A DNA stretch of 64,000 nucleotides from Sporosarcina pasteurii. GTDB lineage: Bacteria; Bacillota; Bacilli; Bacillales_A; Planococcaceae. Position numbers and translations under genes: made by a program. The stretch lies in NCBI RefSeq assembly GCF_041295575.1, contig NZ_CP160452.1, positions 124,001 through 188,000 on the forward strand. Direction: 5' to 3'. Shown here piece after piece: positions 8,787 to 18,179 of the stretch. The notes beneath the pieces were generated by a model. The model was not told the origin of the DNA. It saw only the letters and a list, made by a program, of their open reading frames with translations, and did not search any database. Positions within the stretch are counted from its first letter, which is position 1, and each line of letters starts with the position of its first letter.

Positions 8787-9542
8787 TTATACACTTACGG
8801 GTTCTTTACTAGATAATTCTTCTTCGGGTAATAGCCTGATATTGCCTTGTTCATCTGTTGGACTGCCTAATAGGTCGCAAGGACGTCCGACTTGATCGAT
8901 TAGGCCATCTTTAATTTTAACAATCCGATCCGCAAGTGCGTGAGCATCGTTTTGATTATGTGTTACGAATATTGCAGTTGCATTGGCTTTCTTTAAAATC
9001 CGGCGAAGATCTTCTCGGATTTTAACGAGAAGATCGGTATCTAGGTTGCTGAAAGGTTCATCCAATAGAATAAGCTCTGGCTGTGGAGCGATTGCACGAG
9101 CAAGTGCCACACGTTGTTGCTGACCGCCGCTTAACTGATGCGGATAGCGTTTTTCATAGCCATCTAGTTCGACGAGTTCCAAAACTTCTTTTACTCGTTT
9201 TAGTTTATCGTTACGGCTCATTTTAGGGAGTCCGAATAATACGTTATCCGTGACAGACATGTGCGGGAAAAGCGCATAATCTTGAAATACCATACCAATG
9301 CCACGTTTTTCAGGTTGGACAAATGTATAGTCGTCAAACACTTTCTTATCCCCTAATGTAAATGAACCACCTTTTGGCATTTCAAGTCCAGCAATCAGTC
9401 GAAGAATTGTACTTTTTCCGCTACCACTACGTCCAAGTATAGAGATTATTTCACCTTTGTTAACCGTAAGTGTGAAGTTTTCGATCGCATTTGTCGACGA
9501 ATTCGAATAGGCGAAACTCATATTTTGAATATCTATAAACAT
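8787..9542 (-). CDS. fbpC: Ferric-iron ABC importer, ATP-binding subunit
   Basis: A 251-residue ABC ATPase starting at the ATG (9542) one base after the permease stop, with a GAGGGG site upstream. A longer frame to 9590 would run into the permease gene and lacks sense as a start. Walker A is GRSGSGKST (37-45), the signature is LSGGQQQR (137-144), and Walker B is LILLDEP (157-163). It belongs to the iron/spermidine/sulfate-type importer ATPases, and context with the substrate-binding protein points to iron. It would energise the permease at the inner face of the membrane. Confidence 0.88.
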   Translation of the reverse strand: MFIDIQNMSFAYSNSSTNAIENFTLTVNKGEIISILGRSGSGKSTILRLIAGLEMPKGGSFTLGDKKVFDDYTFVQPEKRGIGMVFQDYALFPHMSVTDNVLFGLPKMSRNDKLKRVKEVLELVELDGYEKRYPHQLSGGQQQRVALARAIAPQPELILLDEPFSNLDTDLLVKIREDLRRILKKANATAIFVTHNQNDAHALADRIVKIKDGLIDQVGRPCDLLGSPTDEQGNIRLLPEEELSSKEPVSV

Positions 9543-9543
9543 A

Positions 9544-11187
9544 TTATTTTGGCCCCTCTCTAAGCAACTTGTTAAATATGAATATTGCAATCGCGCTTAC
9601 ACCGACTATGAGTAAGGAAGCTTGTGATGCTTCCATAATTTTTTCATCACTTGCATATTGGAACGCTTTTGTCGCTAGTGTATCATAGTTGAACGGTCGT
9701 AAAATGAGCGTCAATGGAATTTCTTTTAATATATCGACAAAAGTAAGAATGAATCCGCTTATAATTGCACCTTTCATCATCGGAATATCGATTTTGAAAA
9801 AAGTTCGCAAACTACTTACGCCTAGCATGCGTGAGGCATCACGAAAATCTGTACCGATCTTCGTGTATCCTGATTCAATCGAATTGTACCCGATTGCGAA
9901 AAAACGTATAATATATGCGCTAATTAGCATGACTAGACTAACACTTAAGACGAGTGCGGAGTCTACGCCTAACCATATATAGACAGGTGCAAGATATCGG
10001 TCAATGGCAATAAATGTTGTAACGACTGCAACTGCGATAACTGCACCAGGAATAGAGTACCCAAGAATTGTTAATTTGGGTAATACTTTTGCGAATTTAT
10101 GCTTTGTAATACGACTAAAGTTTCCAATGATAAGGGAGAATAAAATAATAAGTAATGCAGCAGTGCCTGCAACAATGATTGAGTTTTTCGCGTATGTCAA
10201 TACTTCCTCCATTGGAACTTTGCCGAATGTGAGAATAACCCAATCCAATAACTGGAGAACTGGAATTAGAAAGGCAATCGTGAAAATAATAAGCGTATAC
10301 CCTGTCGCCATTGCTGCCTTTTTTCCGGTTAATTTAACAAGCGGCAGCGGTCTAACTTTTGTTGATGCAAAACTATACTTTTTCCCGCCACGGAGTGCCC
10401 ACTCGATAAGTAGTATGAATATGACGATCCCCATCAGGCAAGCTGCGAGCTTGATGGATGAATTCAAGTCACCTAAACCGAACCACGTCTGGAAAATTGC
10501 TGTACTGAACGTTTGAATACCAAAATACTTAACAACCCCATAGTCATTTAACACTTCTAGTATGACGAGACTTACCCCACCAACGATTGATACACGTGAG
10601 ATAGGGAGTACGACTTTCAGAAAGATTTCTATAGAGCCTTTCCCGAGTGTCCGCGCACTTTCAATAAGAGATGCAGCTTGATTGGACAAAAATATTCTAG
10701 TAATCATGTAAACATATGGATAAAGAAATAATGTATATATAAAAATAGCACCCGGGACATTCATAATATCGAAATAGGATTGATTTACAGTGACATCAAA
10801 ATGATTTCGAAGGGTCTTTTGAATGATGCCTGTATAATTAAGGATACCGTGATACGTATAGGCGCCAATGAATGGCGGTATTGATAACGGTAGGATGAGT
10901 GACCATTTCATGAAATTACGAAGTGGAAAGTCATATTGTGCAATAAGCCAAGCCAGACTAAGACCAATTGCAATGGTTAGAATGGCCGTGAAGAATACAA
11001 GTGTCAGTGAAGACTTAATATAATTAAGAAGCATGAATTCCCGTATATGCTCCCAATTTTCATTGTTTGGTGCGAAAATTCCTGTAACAATTGATAAGTT
11101 CGGTATAAACAATAGAATAATAATGAGTAATGCACCAATCGTCCAGCCATTCACGTTTGCAATTCGCCTCTTCATGATCAAATCCAT
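9544..11187 (-). CDS. fbpB: Ferric-iron ABC importer, fused permease
   Basis: A 547-residue permease with about twelve membrane helices. It contains two copies of the binding-protein-dependent transport domain, each with an EAA-type loop (SARTLGKGSIEIFLKVVLPI near 180 and DASRMLGVSSLRTFFKIDIP near 455). This double-length design is typical of FbpB/SfuB iron permeases. The start could be the ATG at 11187 or the ATG four codons later, which has a slightly better ribosome site (GGATGG). It is the middle gene of the operon, between the lipoprotein and the ATPase. Confidence 0.88.
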   Translation of the reverse strand: MDLIMKRRIANVNGWTIGALLIIILLFIPNLSIVTGIFAPNNENWEHIREFMLLNYIKSSLTLVFFTAILTIAIGLSLAWLIAQYDFPLRNFMKWSLILPLSIPPFIGAYTYHGILNYTGIIQKTLRNHFDVTVNQSYFDIMNVPGAIFIYTLFLYPYVYMITRIFLSNQAASLIESARTLGKGSIEIFLKVVLPISRVSIVGGVSLVILEVLNDYGVVKYFGIQTFSTAIFQTWFGLGDLNSSIKLAACLMGIVIFILLIEWALRGGKKYSFASTKVRPLPLVKLTGKKAAMATGYTLIIFTIAFLIPVLQLLDWVILTFGKVPMEEVLTYAKNSIIVAGTAALLIILFSLIIGNFSRITKHKFAKVLPKLTILGYSIPGAVIAVAVVTTFIAIDRYLAPVYIWLGVDSALVLSVSLVMLISAYIIRFFAIGYNSIESGYTKIGTDFRDASRMLGVSSLRTFFKIDIPMMKGAIISGFILTFVDILKEIPLTLILRPFNYDTLATKAFQYASDEKIMEASQASLLIVGVSAIAIFIFNKLLREGPK

Positions 11188-11208
11188 CCTTTACCTGTTC
11201 CGCAATAA

Positions 11209-11234
11209 CCCCCTACCGCAAAAGCGACAGGGGG
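11209..11234 (-). other. Stem-loop between fbpA and fbpB
   Basis: CCCCCT and AGGGGG pair across a 14-base spacer in the gap between the binding-protein gene and the permease gene. There is no T-run. Such hairpins often protect the abundant binding-protein message or cause partial termination. That role is inferred. Confidence 0.45.
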
Positions 11235-11241
11235 CACGATA

Positions 11242-12300
11242 CTATTTCCAACCTACTTCGTTAAAAAGCATGATCGCTTTTGCATTATTTTCTCCAAGTA
11301 CTTCGAGTGGAATTTCCTGTTCCTTAAACTCGCCCCAAGACTTTAGTAGTTCCGCTGGTTCGACGTCTGGATTAACTGGATATTCGTAGTTTGCTTCCGC
11401 AAATGTAAATTGTGCTTCCTCGCCAGTTAGGAATTCAAGAAGTTTCAAAGCATTATCCGCATTTTTTGAACCATTTACAACACCGGCTCCACTAATGTTG
11501 ACGTGTGTACCTGTTGTTTCTTGGTTCGGGAAGAAAATGCCTAGTTGCTCTGCTACTTTTACTTCTTCAGAATCCTGGGAGTTTAGCATTTGTCCTAAGT
11601 AATATGTGTTCATAATTGCAACGTCACCAATGCCTGCCGCAATGCCCTTTGCTTGGTCACGATCTCCGCCTTCTGGACTGCGTGCCATATTGTCGACAAT
11701 GCCTTGTGCCCATTCTTTCGCTTTTTCTTCACCGTCAATTTCGATGAATGAAGCTAAAAGAGATTGATTGTAAACACTTTCGGAGGAACGAACGAGGAAA
11801 CGTCCTTTCCATTTATTATCAACAAGTGCTTCATAAGTGGATAACTCTTCAGGTTTCACCTTATCTTTATTATACACCAAAACCCGCGCGCGTTTCGTTA
11901 AACCTACCCACATATCGTCAGAATCACGGAACTTTTCAGGAATTTGTTTCGATAACTTGTCACTTGACACTTCTTGAAGTAATCCTTGTTCTTTTGCACG
12001 ATATAATCTTCCAACATCGGCAGTTAGGAAAAGGTCCGCTTGTGTAGCTGTCCCTTCACGTTTAATACGCTCGATTAACTCGTCAGCTTCTCCTTTGATG
12101 ACGTTCACTTTAATTCCTGTTTCATCCTCAAACTTTTTGTACAGCTCGTTATCGACATCATAGTGTCTGCTCGTATACAAATTTACTTCAGCTTTTTCGT
12201 TTTTCTTCTCGCTACCTGTTGTATCAGTGCTTTTCTTATTCCCGCATGCCGCGAGGATTAGTAGCAGAGAGACAAGCACCAGCACAAAACTTCTCTTCAT
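11242..12300 (-). CDS. fbpA: Ferric-iron substrate-binding lipoprotein
   Basis: A 352-residue extracellular binding protein. The N-terminus is a lipoprotein signal with lipobox LAAC (Cys19), followed by a polar linker. The mature part opens with VNLYTSRHYDVDNELYKKFE, characteristic of FutA/FbpA-type periplasmic iron-binding proteins, and carries NTYYLG, whose tyrosines typically coordinate Fe(III). It is the first gene of the iron-import operon, with a Fur-box-like site 33 bases upstream, so iron repression is likely. Iron rather than thiamine or another ligand is supported by both sequence and Fur site. Confidence 0.88.
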   Translation of the reverse strand: MKRSFVLVLVSLLLILAACGNKKSTDTTGSEKKNEKAEVNLYTSRHYDVDNELYKKFEDETGIKVNVIKGEADELIERIKREGTATQADLFLTADVGRLYRAKEQGLLQEVSSDKLSKQIPEKFRDSDDMWVGLTKRARVLVYNKDKVKPEELSTYEALVDNKWKGRFLVRSSESVYNQSLLASFIEIDGEEKAKEWAQGIVDNMARSPEGGDRDQAKGIAAGIGDVAIMNTYYLGQMLNSQDSEEVKVAEQLGIFFPNQETTGTHVNISGAGVVNGSKNADNALKLLEFLTGEEAQFTFAEANYEYPVNPDVEPAELLKSWGEFKEQEIPLEVLGENNAKAIMLFNEVGWK

Positions 12301-12332
12301 GTACTTTCATCTCCAAACGTCTAATTTTATAT

Positions 12333-12347
12333 TGATAACGATTCTCA
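12333..12347 (-). promoter_or_regulatory. Fur box upstream of the iron importer
   Basis: The sequence TGATAACGATTCTCA matches the 7-1-7 Fur consensus TGATAAT-N-ATTATCA at 12 of 14 arm positions. It lies just upstream of fbpA, where a repressor would block transcription when iron is plentiful. Confidence 0.7.
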
Positions 12348-12704
12348 ATCTCATTACAAATATAAAGTTTGACAGCGATAAAGTCAACATAAAGTATATG
12401 AAAATTAACTAAAAAACATCTATCAGTCAAGGAGTGAATAAAATTCCTCTCATCTAACTTCAGCCTACATGAAATGGTGCAGTTTCGGAGACTGATACCA
12501 TCTCTAATAAAGCTTCTTGCACATCGGCATGCAGTTGAGGGGCGGTTCAGTTGAAAAAATGAGAACCGGAATTGTGAATGTTAATAAACCCTCTCATAAT
12601 CCTTAATGGTTTTGAATTTAATTTTTAATGGTTTTCTCACTGATTTCTAATTTTTGGATATTAAATTAGAAACTAATCAAATTAATGTTGGAGGAATGTT
12701 AAAA
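12348..12704. other. Intergenic region with inverted and direct repeats before glycerate kinase
   Basis: About 350 bases separate the divergent iron and glycerate-kinase genes. No gene is evident. Near the kinase there is a direct repeat of TTAATGGTTTT (12603 and 12625 regions) and a perfect 10-9-10 inverted repeat (TTTCTAATTT, 12644-12653, with its complement at 12663-12672). These could be operator elements for an unidentified regulator. Confidence 0.4.
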
Positions 12705-13883
12705 ATGAAAATTGTAATTGTGCCGTCAGGATTTAAAGAGTGTTTAGAAGCCGAGGAAGTAGCTTTGGCGATGGAACGTGGCGTGAGACGTGTTGAGCAA
12801 TCTATCGATATGGAAGTTATACCGATGATTGATGGGGGAGAAGGATTTGCAAAGACAATTGTTAACATAAAAGGTGGGGAATTGATTTATAAAGAAGTGA
12901 CGGGACCAATCGGCGAGATGATTGAGAGTCACTTCGGGATTATTGTGGAGAATGGTAAACGGACTGCCGTTATTGAAATGGCAGCGGTAGCTGGACTAAA
13001 ACTCGTGCCGAGAAATCAAAGAAACCCTTTGAAAACAACAACCTATGGTATAGGAGAGTTAATTGTTGCAGCACTAGATTTAGGTGTCGACAATATACTG
13101 ATCGGCTGCGGTGATTCAGGCACGTCAGACGGCGGAGCAGGAATGGCGCAAGCGCTGGGCGTTCAGTTTTTAGATAAGAAAAGACAGCTCGTCGATATCC
13201 ATGGCGGGGAAGATTTGATGAAGGTGAGTTCAATCGTAACGACTCATTTAGATAAAAGACTACAGGATGTGTCCATTAATGTTGCGTGTAACTGGAAGAA
13301 TATTTTATGTGGGGAAAGCGGGGTTGCCCGAGTATTTGGACCTCAAAAAGGAGCAACTCCAAAACAAGTTGAACGTCTATCTTCAGCATTAGAACGTTAT
13401 GCAGCTTTAATTCAAGAGGCATTAGGGATAGACGTTCGTTCATTGCCAGGAAGCGGGGCATCTGGTGGATTAGGTGCAGGACTCATTGCTTTTACGGGAG
13501 CCATGTTACATCCACGATTCGATATTATTATGGACTACATAAATATTGAAGAAAAAATTTCAACAGCAGATCTTGTATTTACTGCGGAAGGGAGTTTGGA
13601 TTTTCAAACGCCAAATGGAAAAATCCCGGCGGAGGTCGCGCGTATTGCGAAAAAAAATAACATCCCAGTCATTGCGATTACCGGAACGATTGGGAAAGGG
13701 GCAGATTTAAACTATCGTGCAGGGATAGATGCATATTGCAGCATTATTCAAAAACCGACTTCTTTGGAAGAGGCCATACAAAATGCACCAAAATGGATAG
13801 AAGAAAGCACGGAGTCCGTATTCCGACAAGTTTTGATTGGCTTAGATGTTGCACAAAAAATGAAACTTAAAGAAAGCGTGTAA
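12705..13883 (+). CDS. Glycerate kinase
   Basis: A 392-residue glycerate kinase of the GarK/GlxK family, which transfers phosphate from ATP to glycerate. The start at 12705 has a GGAGG site at 12690-12694. The frame could extend to 12654, but that part has no ribosome site. Family landmarks are IVPSGFKECLEAEEVALAM at the N-terminus, PMIDGGEGFA, LIGCGDSGTSDGGAGMAQALG in the middle, and GASGGLGAGL. The carrier gene starts five bases downstream, suggesting uptake and phosphorylation of glycerate or a related acid as a unit. Confidence 0.9.
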   Translation: MKIVIVPSGFKECLEAEEVALAMERGVRRVEQSIDMEVIPMIDGGEGFAKTIVNIKGGELIYKEVTGPIGEMIESHFGIIVENGKRTAVIEMAAVAGLKLVPRNQRNPLKTTTYGIGELIVAALDLGVDNILIGCGDSGTSDGGAGMAQALGVQFLDKKRQLVDIHGGEDLMKVSSIVTTHLDKRLQDVSINVACNWKNILCGESGVARVFGPQKGATPKQVERLSSALERYAALIQEALGIDVRSLPGSGASGGLGAGLIAFTGAMLHPRFDIIMDYINIEEKISTADLVFTAEGSLDFQTPNGKIPAEVARIAKKNNIPVIAITGTIGKGADLNYRAGIDAYCSIIQKPTSLEEAIQNAPKWIEESTESVFRQVLIGLDVAQKMKLKESV

Positions 13884-13888
13884 TAAAA

Positions 13889-15340
13889 ATGAAAACGAGA
13901 ATGAAAAGAAAAATGGAAAAGCAAACTCGTATTCAGACTAGGATTCAACAATTAACGGTAAGATCAAAAGTGATTATTAGTTTACACCTTCTATTTATGA
14001 CTGCAGTCTTACTAATTGGTGCGTTGGATTACCGTGCAAAAGTTTCTTTATTTGCTTTTTTATCGGCTATGACGTTATGGATTGCAACCAAAATTCCTGC
14101 GGGTTTTGTAGCAATTGGTCTCATTGTGTTTATCATTTTAATGAATGCGGCAGAACCGGAATTGTTATACGATTCACTATCTGAAGAAGTTGTATGGCTT
14201 ATGATAGGGTCTTTTGTTATTGGAGAAGCAGTTAAAATGTCCGGATTGGCAGAACGATTAACACACTCAATATTGAGGGGGTCGAATAAGAAAAACAATT
14301 TACTTTTTGGATTAAGTTCAGTGTTATTTACTTCTGCATTTTTCGTTCCCTCAACATCTGGACGAGCAGCTTTATCAATGCCAATTATTAATCAGTTGAG
14401 TCAAGGTTTTTCGTATAAAGAACGAAGTGTGTTAGCTATCATAGCACCTGTGATTATATTAATGAGTACGTCAGCAACCTTAATTGGCGCAGGTTCTCAT
14501 TTAATTGGAATCGGTTTACTGGAGAGTACGGTTAATCAAACCATCTCTTATATTCAGTGGTTTATATGGGGAGTGCCATTTGCAATCGTCGTTACACTGT
14601 TTTCGATTCTTGTAATAAAGTGGAAGTTATGGCCAAAGGACGGATTAAAGGAAGTTGAAAACAGACAATCAGAAGAAGAAATCCAGTGTAAAAAGTCGAT
14701 GAACGGAAAAGAGAAAAAGACAATCATTTTAATTCTATTTTTAATTCTTGGTTGGATGACAGAAAACATACATGGATATGATATAGCGTTTATAGCGATG
14801 ATAGGTGCAATCCTGATTATGATGCCGAAATTCGGAATCATTAGCTGGAAACAAGGGATAAGTTCAGTCTCCTGGAATTTGATTGTATTTGTTGCTGCGG
14901 CAACAGCACTTGGAAAGGTACTAGTAGAAACAGGCATCGTCAAATGGATTGAAGAAGAAATGCTCAATGTACTGTATTTGTTTACAGGCGCTCCGGAATG
15001 GCTGATTGTATTGATTATTTTGCTTGTAACTGTGACAAGCCATTTATATATCACTTCACATACAACACGTGCGATTGTTTTTATCCCAGGTTTATTATTA
15101 TTTAGCGAAACGATAGGGGTTAATCCTGCAACAGTTGTTTTTCTAAGTTTAATAGGGATGAACTATTGTGTTACAGTTCCGGTCAGCTCGAAAGCATTAC
15201 TTCTCTTTTATGAGGAAGGTGAAATTTCATATGATGCTAGAGATTTATTAAGGGTTAGCGCGATATTAATGCCTATATATATAATAATCGTCATGTTTTT
15301 CTATTTTTCTTATTGGCAGTGGACAGGGATGCAATTATGA
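13889..15340 (+). CDS. SLC13/DASS-type anion transporter
   Basis: A 483-residue permease with about twelve hydrophobic segments, a basic N-terminus and a charged central loop (around 255-275). It carries features of the divalent-anion:Na+ symporter/ArsB-like superfamily, such as PSTSGRAALSMPIINQL and, in the second half, SHTTRAIVFIPGLLL and NYCVTVPVSSKALLL. Known members carry dicarboxylates, sulfate or related anions. Close linkage to glycerate kinase suggests a glycerate-like hydroxy acid, by inference. Three in-frame ATGs lie near the start (13889, 13901, 13913) and none has a strong ribosome site. Confidence 0.82.
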   Translation: MKTRMKRKMEKQTRIQTRIQQLTVRSKVIISLHLLFMTAVLLIGALDYRAKVSLFAFLSAMTLWIATKIPAGFVAIGLIVFIILMNAAEPELLYDSLSEEVVWLMIGSFVIGEAVKMSGLAERLTHSILRGSNKKNNLLFGLSSVLFTSAFFVPSTSGRAALSMPIINQLSQGFSYKERSVLAIIAPVIILMSTSATLIGAGSHLIGIGLLESTVNQTISYIQWFIWGVPFAIVVTLFSILVIKWKLWPKDGLKEVENRQSEEEIQCKKSMNGKEKKTIILILFLILGWMTENIHGYDIAFIAMIGAILIMMPKFGIISWKQGISSVSWNLIVFVAAATALGKVLVETGIVKWIEEEMLNVLYLFTGAPEWLIVLIILLVTVTSHLYITSHTTRAIVFIPGLLLFSETIGVNPATVVFLSLIGMNYCVTVPVSSKALLLFYEEGEISYDARDLLRVSAILMPIYIIIVMFFYFSYWQWTGMQL

Positions 15341-15686
15341 ACCCTGAGACGTTACTTATATAGTGGCAGGTAAATGTGTGAGATATAGTTATGACAATTT
15401 ACGAAGTGGATAAAAGGGGAGGGTGTCGACAAAGTATTATGCAGTCGATATTCTCTTTTTTTATTGTATGTAATTGTATATTTTGGATGTTGTCATGTAC
15501 AGAACCGGAAAAGTGGATGGTAATCATCTACTAATATGCCATTGATAAGCGGGTACGTAGCGCTCTTTTTTATTTTGTATCGTTATTCACACATTTGTCG
15601 ATAAACTCGCCTTTCTTCATTTACGTCATACTTCTATTTTTTATCGTTTGCAATATTTCCGAAATGTTACAAATGTGTCCCGGTAG
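15341..15686. other. Intergenic region before the nos cluster
   Basis: About 350 bases without a gene. A weak stem (GTCGAC near 15428 with GTCGAT near 15447) before CTCTTTTTTT may terminate the carrier gene. A short inverted repeat (AGTAGATGATTACCATCCACT on the minus strand) lies near 15510-15530. Nothing else is recognisable until the ResD-like site. Confidence 0.35.
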
Positions 15687-15704
15687 TTGTGAAGTAATTG
15701 TGAA
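15687..15704 (+). promoter_or_regulatory. ResD-like binding site upstream of the nos cluster
   Basis: TTGTGAAGTAATTGTGAA is a direct repeat of TTGTGAA at an 11-base (one helical turn) interval. It matches the published Bacillus ResD consensus TTGTGAA-N3-TTT-N4-A with one mismatch. It is about 85-100 bases before the nosC start, a suitable place for an activator of oxygen-limited respiration genes. The call is by consensus only. Confidence 0.5.
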
Positions 15705-15787
15705 TACAACTGAGGATAAATAGTAATGGTTACCTCCACATGTTAAAGTTGTATTATAAATACATATTTAAAGAAAAGGGAGGTCGT

Positions 15788-16222
15788 ATGCAATTGAAAA
15801 CGAATGGAATGATCTTTTTGTTGGCATTTGTCTTAGCTTTTGCAGGTGGATATTTCTTTTTTAATAGCGGTAAGACGGAAGTTATGCAAGCGGTAACAAA
15901 TGAGCAAAGTACGAAAAAAGAGGTAGTTGAAGAGGAAGAGAGTCAATCAGAGGAGCAAGCTTCTGCAGAGTTTGAAATCTTTAATACGAATAGTTGTCTA
16001 TCTTGTCATGCAGTTAGTTCTTTAGGGCTCGAAGGCGGAATAACAGGACCAGATTTGTCGAATTCATACACAGATATAGAAGGTAAACACGGCGTAGACT
16101 TAGATTCATTTTTAAAAGAACCTACGTCAGCGGTAATGACCGGTGTAATAGAGGGAAATCCGCTTTCAGATGAAGACCGTGCAGAGATTGTTGATTTGTT
16201 GAAAAAGGCTTCAGAAGAATAA
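15788..16222 (+). CDS. nosC: Membrane-anchored cytochrome c of the nos cluster
   Basis: A 144-residue exported cytochrome c. The ATG at 15788 follows a GGGAGG site. The frame could extend to 15740, but that part is unlikely to be translated. Residues 8-26 form a membrane anchor, about 30-60 is a Glu-rich linker, and the heme site is CLSCH (70-74), with M117 (AVMTG) as the likely sixth ligand. It would carry electrons on the outer face of the membrane. Placed 18 bases before nosZ, it is the probable electron donor to nitrous oxide reductase. The arrangement is typical of Gram-positive clade II nos clusters. Confidence 0.85.
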   Translation: MQLKTNGMIFLLAFVLAFAGGYFFFNSGKTEVMQAVTNEQSTKKEVVEEEESQSEEQASAEFEIFNTNSCLSCHAVSSLGLEGGITGPDLSNSYTDIEGKHGVDLDSFLKEPTSAVMTGVIEGNPLSDEDRAEIVDLLKKASEE

Positions 16223-16240
16223 AAAATGAGGTGAATTGAA

Positions 16241-18109
16241 TTGACGACGAAACGAATTATATCGGCAGTCTTAGGGATTGTCGCTGGTTTATTGGTTGCG
16301 GTTGTGTTTTTCGCTGACTTTAATCAAGCAAGTGAAAATGCTTCTGGTGATTTAAAATCCAAGGCTGAAAAGGTTTATGTGCCATATGGAGAGCTCGATG
16401 AATATTACATGATGTCATCCGGAGGACATTCAGGTCAGTTGTTTGTTTATGGAATTCCATCCATGCGTAAAATCCGAACGGTACCTATCTTTACGCCTGA
16501 CCCTGCTACGGGCTATGGATATTCAAAGGAAACAAAAGAAATGCTTGGCGGTTTTACATGGGGAGATTTTCATCACCCAGCAATATCTGAAACGGCAGGG
16601 GACTATGATGGTGAGTTTTTATTTGCAAATGACGTAGGCAACAACCGTGTTGCAGCAGTTGATTTAAGCACATTTACTACAGTCGATATCATGTCGCTGC
16701 CAAATATGGGGGGGCCCCATGCGGGTGTTTTTGTCACTGAGAATACGGAATACATTGCACTTCCCACTCGGTTTGCTCGTCCATTAGATAATAAGTATGC
16801 AGACTTGGATAAGTATGAGGAAGAATATAAAGGCGTTGTTTCAATGACGACTTTTGATAAGGAAACAAAGAAATTTGACCTTGCTTATCAAATCGTTCTG
16901 CCGCCTTGGTCATACGATTTATCAGATGCTGGTAAGAAAATGTCTGGTGATTGGATCGTTATGACAACCTATAACTCGGAATTTGCAACAACAAATCTTG
17001 AAATAAATGCCTCTCAAAATGACAGAGATTATATTGTACTTGTTAATTGGAAGAAACTTGAGGAAGAAGTAGCGGCAGGAAATTATCATGACGTAAATGG
17101 CGCTAAAATGATTGACCCACGAGACCATAAAGGTGCGATTTATGCCGTTCCTGTAGCGAAATCACCACATGGTGTTGATGTTACGCCAGATGGAACTCGT
17201 TATATTGCTGCAGGTAAACTCGCTCCGATGATGACTGTTTTCTCATTTGAAAAGACGTTTGAAGCAATTGAAAAAGAAGACTTTACGGATGAGAAATTTG
17301 GGATTCCTGTTCTTTCTTATGAAAGTGTCATGGAACGTGAAGTTGACCCTCCTGGTGCATTAGGACCGTTACACACACAGTTTGACGATAAAGGGAATGC
17401 CTATAATACGATGTTCATTTCCTCTGAAATTGTGAAATGGAATATAGAAACAGGCGAAGTAATCGACCGAACACCTTCTTACTTCTCGCCAGGACACGCG
17501 GCAGCAGCAGAAGGAGATACTGTATCTCCAGATGGCAAGTGGCTCGTTTCTTTAAATAAAATATCAAAGGATAATTTCTTATCCGTTGGCCCATCTCATC
17601 CCGAATCTATGGATTTAATTGATATTTCGGGAGAAAAAATGGAGCATATTATGGCTGTTCCGGTAGATCCTGAGCCGCACTATGCACAAATTGTACACCG
17701 AGACAAAATCAAAACAGTAACCGTTTATGAAAAAGACGAAAACAGAGAAAACTCCGTTTGGAAGCAAGAGGATGCACGGGTTGAACGTAAAGGTGATGAA
17801 GTACATGTTTACGGAATTGCCATGAGGTCAAGATTTATTTTCGATGCACAATCAGACAGACCTGATGCCGTCACTGTTAAAGAAGGAGATCGTGTCTTCT
17901 TCCACTTAACGAACATTGACCTTGACCAAGATATTACACACGGATTTGGAATTAATGAATATGACTTAAATTTTGAAGTGCAACCAGGACAAACAAGTAC
18001 ATTGGAATTTGTTGCCGATAAAGCAGGCGTTTATCCGATTTACTGTACAAACTTCTGTTCAGCACTTCACCAAGAAATGAGCGGTTATTTACTCGTAGAA
18101 CCTAAGTAA
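16241..18109 (+). CDS. nosZ: Nitrous oxide reductase, Sec-type (clade II)
   Basis: A 622-residue copper enzyme reducing N2O to N2. The start is a TTG with a GAGGTG site seven bases upstream. The N-terminus is a plain hydrophobic Sec segment (5-25) without a twin-arginine motif, which marks the clade II form and probably stays as a membrane anchor. The seven CuZ histidines can be placed at 111, 112, 160, 310, 378, 419 and 480. The C-terminal cupredoxin domain has CuA ligands H567, C602, C606, H610 and M613 in CTNFCSALHQEM. All ligands are present, so the enzyme should be active. It is followed by a terminator-like hairpin before the assembly genes. Confidence 0.97.
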   Translation: MTTKRIISAVLGIVAGLLVAVVFFADFNQASENASGDLKSKAEKVYVPYGELDEYYMMSSGGHSGQLFVYGIPSMRKIRTVPIFTPDPATGYGYSKETKEMLGGFTWGDFHHPAISETAGDYDGEFLFANDVGNNRVAAVDLSTFTTVDIMSLPNMGGPHAGVFVTENTEYIALPTRFARPLDNKYADLDKYEEEYKGVVSMTTFDKETKKFDLAYQIVLPPWSYDLSDAGKKMSGDWIVMTTYNSEFATTNLEINASQNDRDYIVLVNWKKLEEEVAAGNYHDVNGAKMIDPRDHKGAIYAVPVAKSPHGVDVTPDGTRYIAAGKLAPMMTVFSFEKTFEAIEKEDFTDEKFGIPVLSYESVMEREVDPPGALGPLHTQFDDKGNAYNTMFISSEIVKWNIETGEVIDRTPSYFSPGHAAAAEGDTVSPDGKWLVSLNKISKDNFLSVGPSHPESMDLIDISGEKMEHIMAVPVDPEPHYAQIVHRDKIKTVTVYEKDENRENSVWKQEDARVERKGDEVHVYGIAMRSRFIFDAQSDRPDAVTVKEGDRVFFHLTNIDLDQDITHGFGINEYDLNFEVQPGQTSTLEFVADKAGVYPIYCTNFCSALHQEMSGYLLVEPK

Positions 18110-18123
18110 TGATATTTCGACAT

Positions 18124-18157
18124 AGTAAAGGGCGCATCGATGGGCCCTTTACTTTTT
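18124..18157 (+). terminator. Terminator or attenuator between nosZ and nosB
   Basis: A ten-base inverted repeat (18124-18133 with 18144-18153, AGTAAAGGGC and its complement) is followed by TTTTT. It is inside the cluster, 15 bases past nosZ. It probably lowers expression of the downstream assembly genes relative to the reductase. Confidence 0.75.
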
Positions 18158-18179
18158 ATAAAATCGGAGGTGATCTCCA

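Noticed and set aside
10004..10516. 170-residue plus-strand frame inside the iron permease gene
   Set aside because: Antisense of a well-defined permease, with composition expected of a mirrored hydrophobic gene.
16241..16330. Twin-arginine export signal for NosZ
   Set aside because: The N-terminus has KRII followed by a plain hydrophobic stretch; no RR motif, so Sec export.
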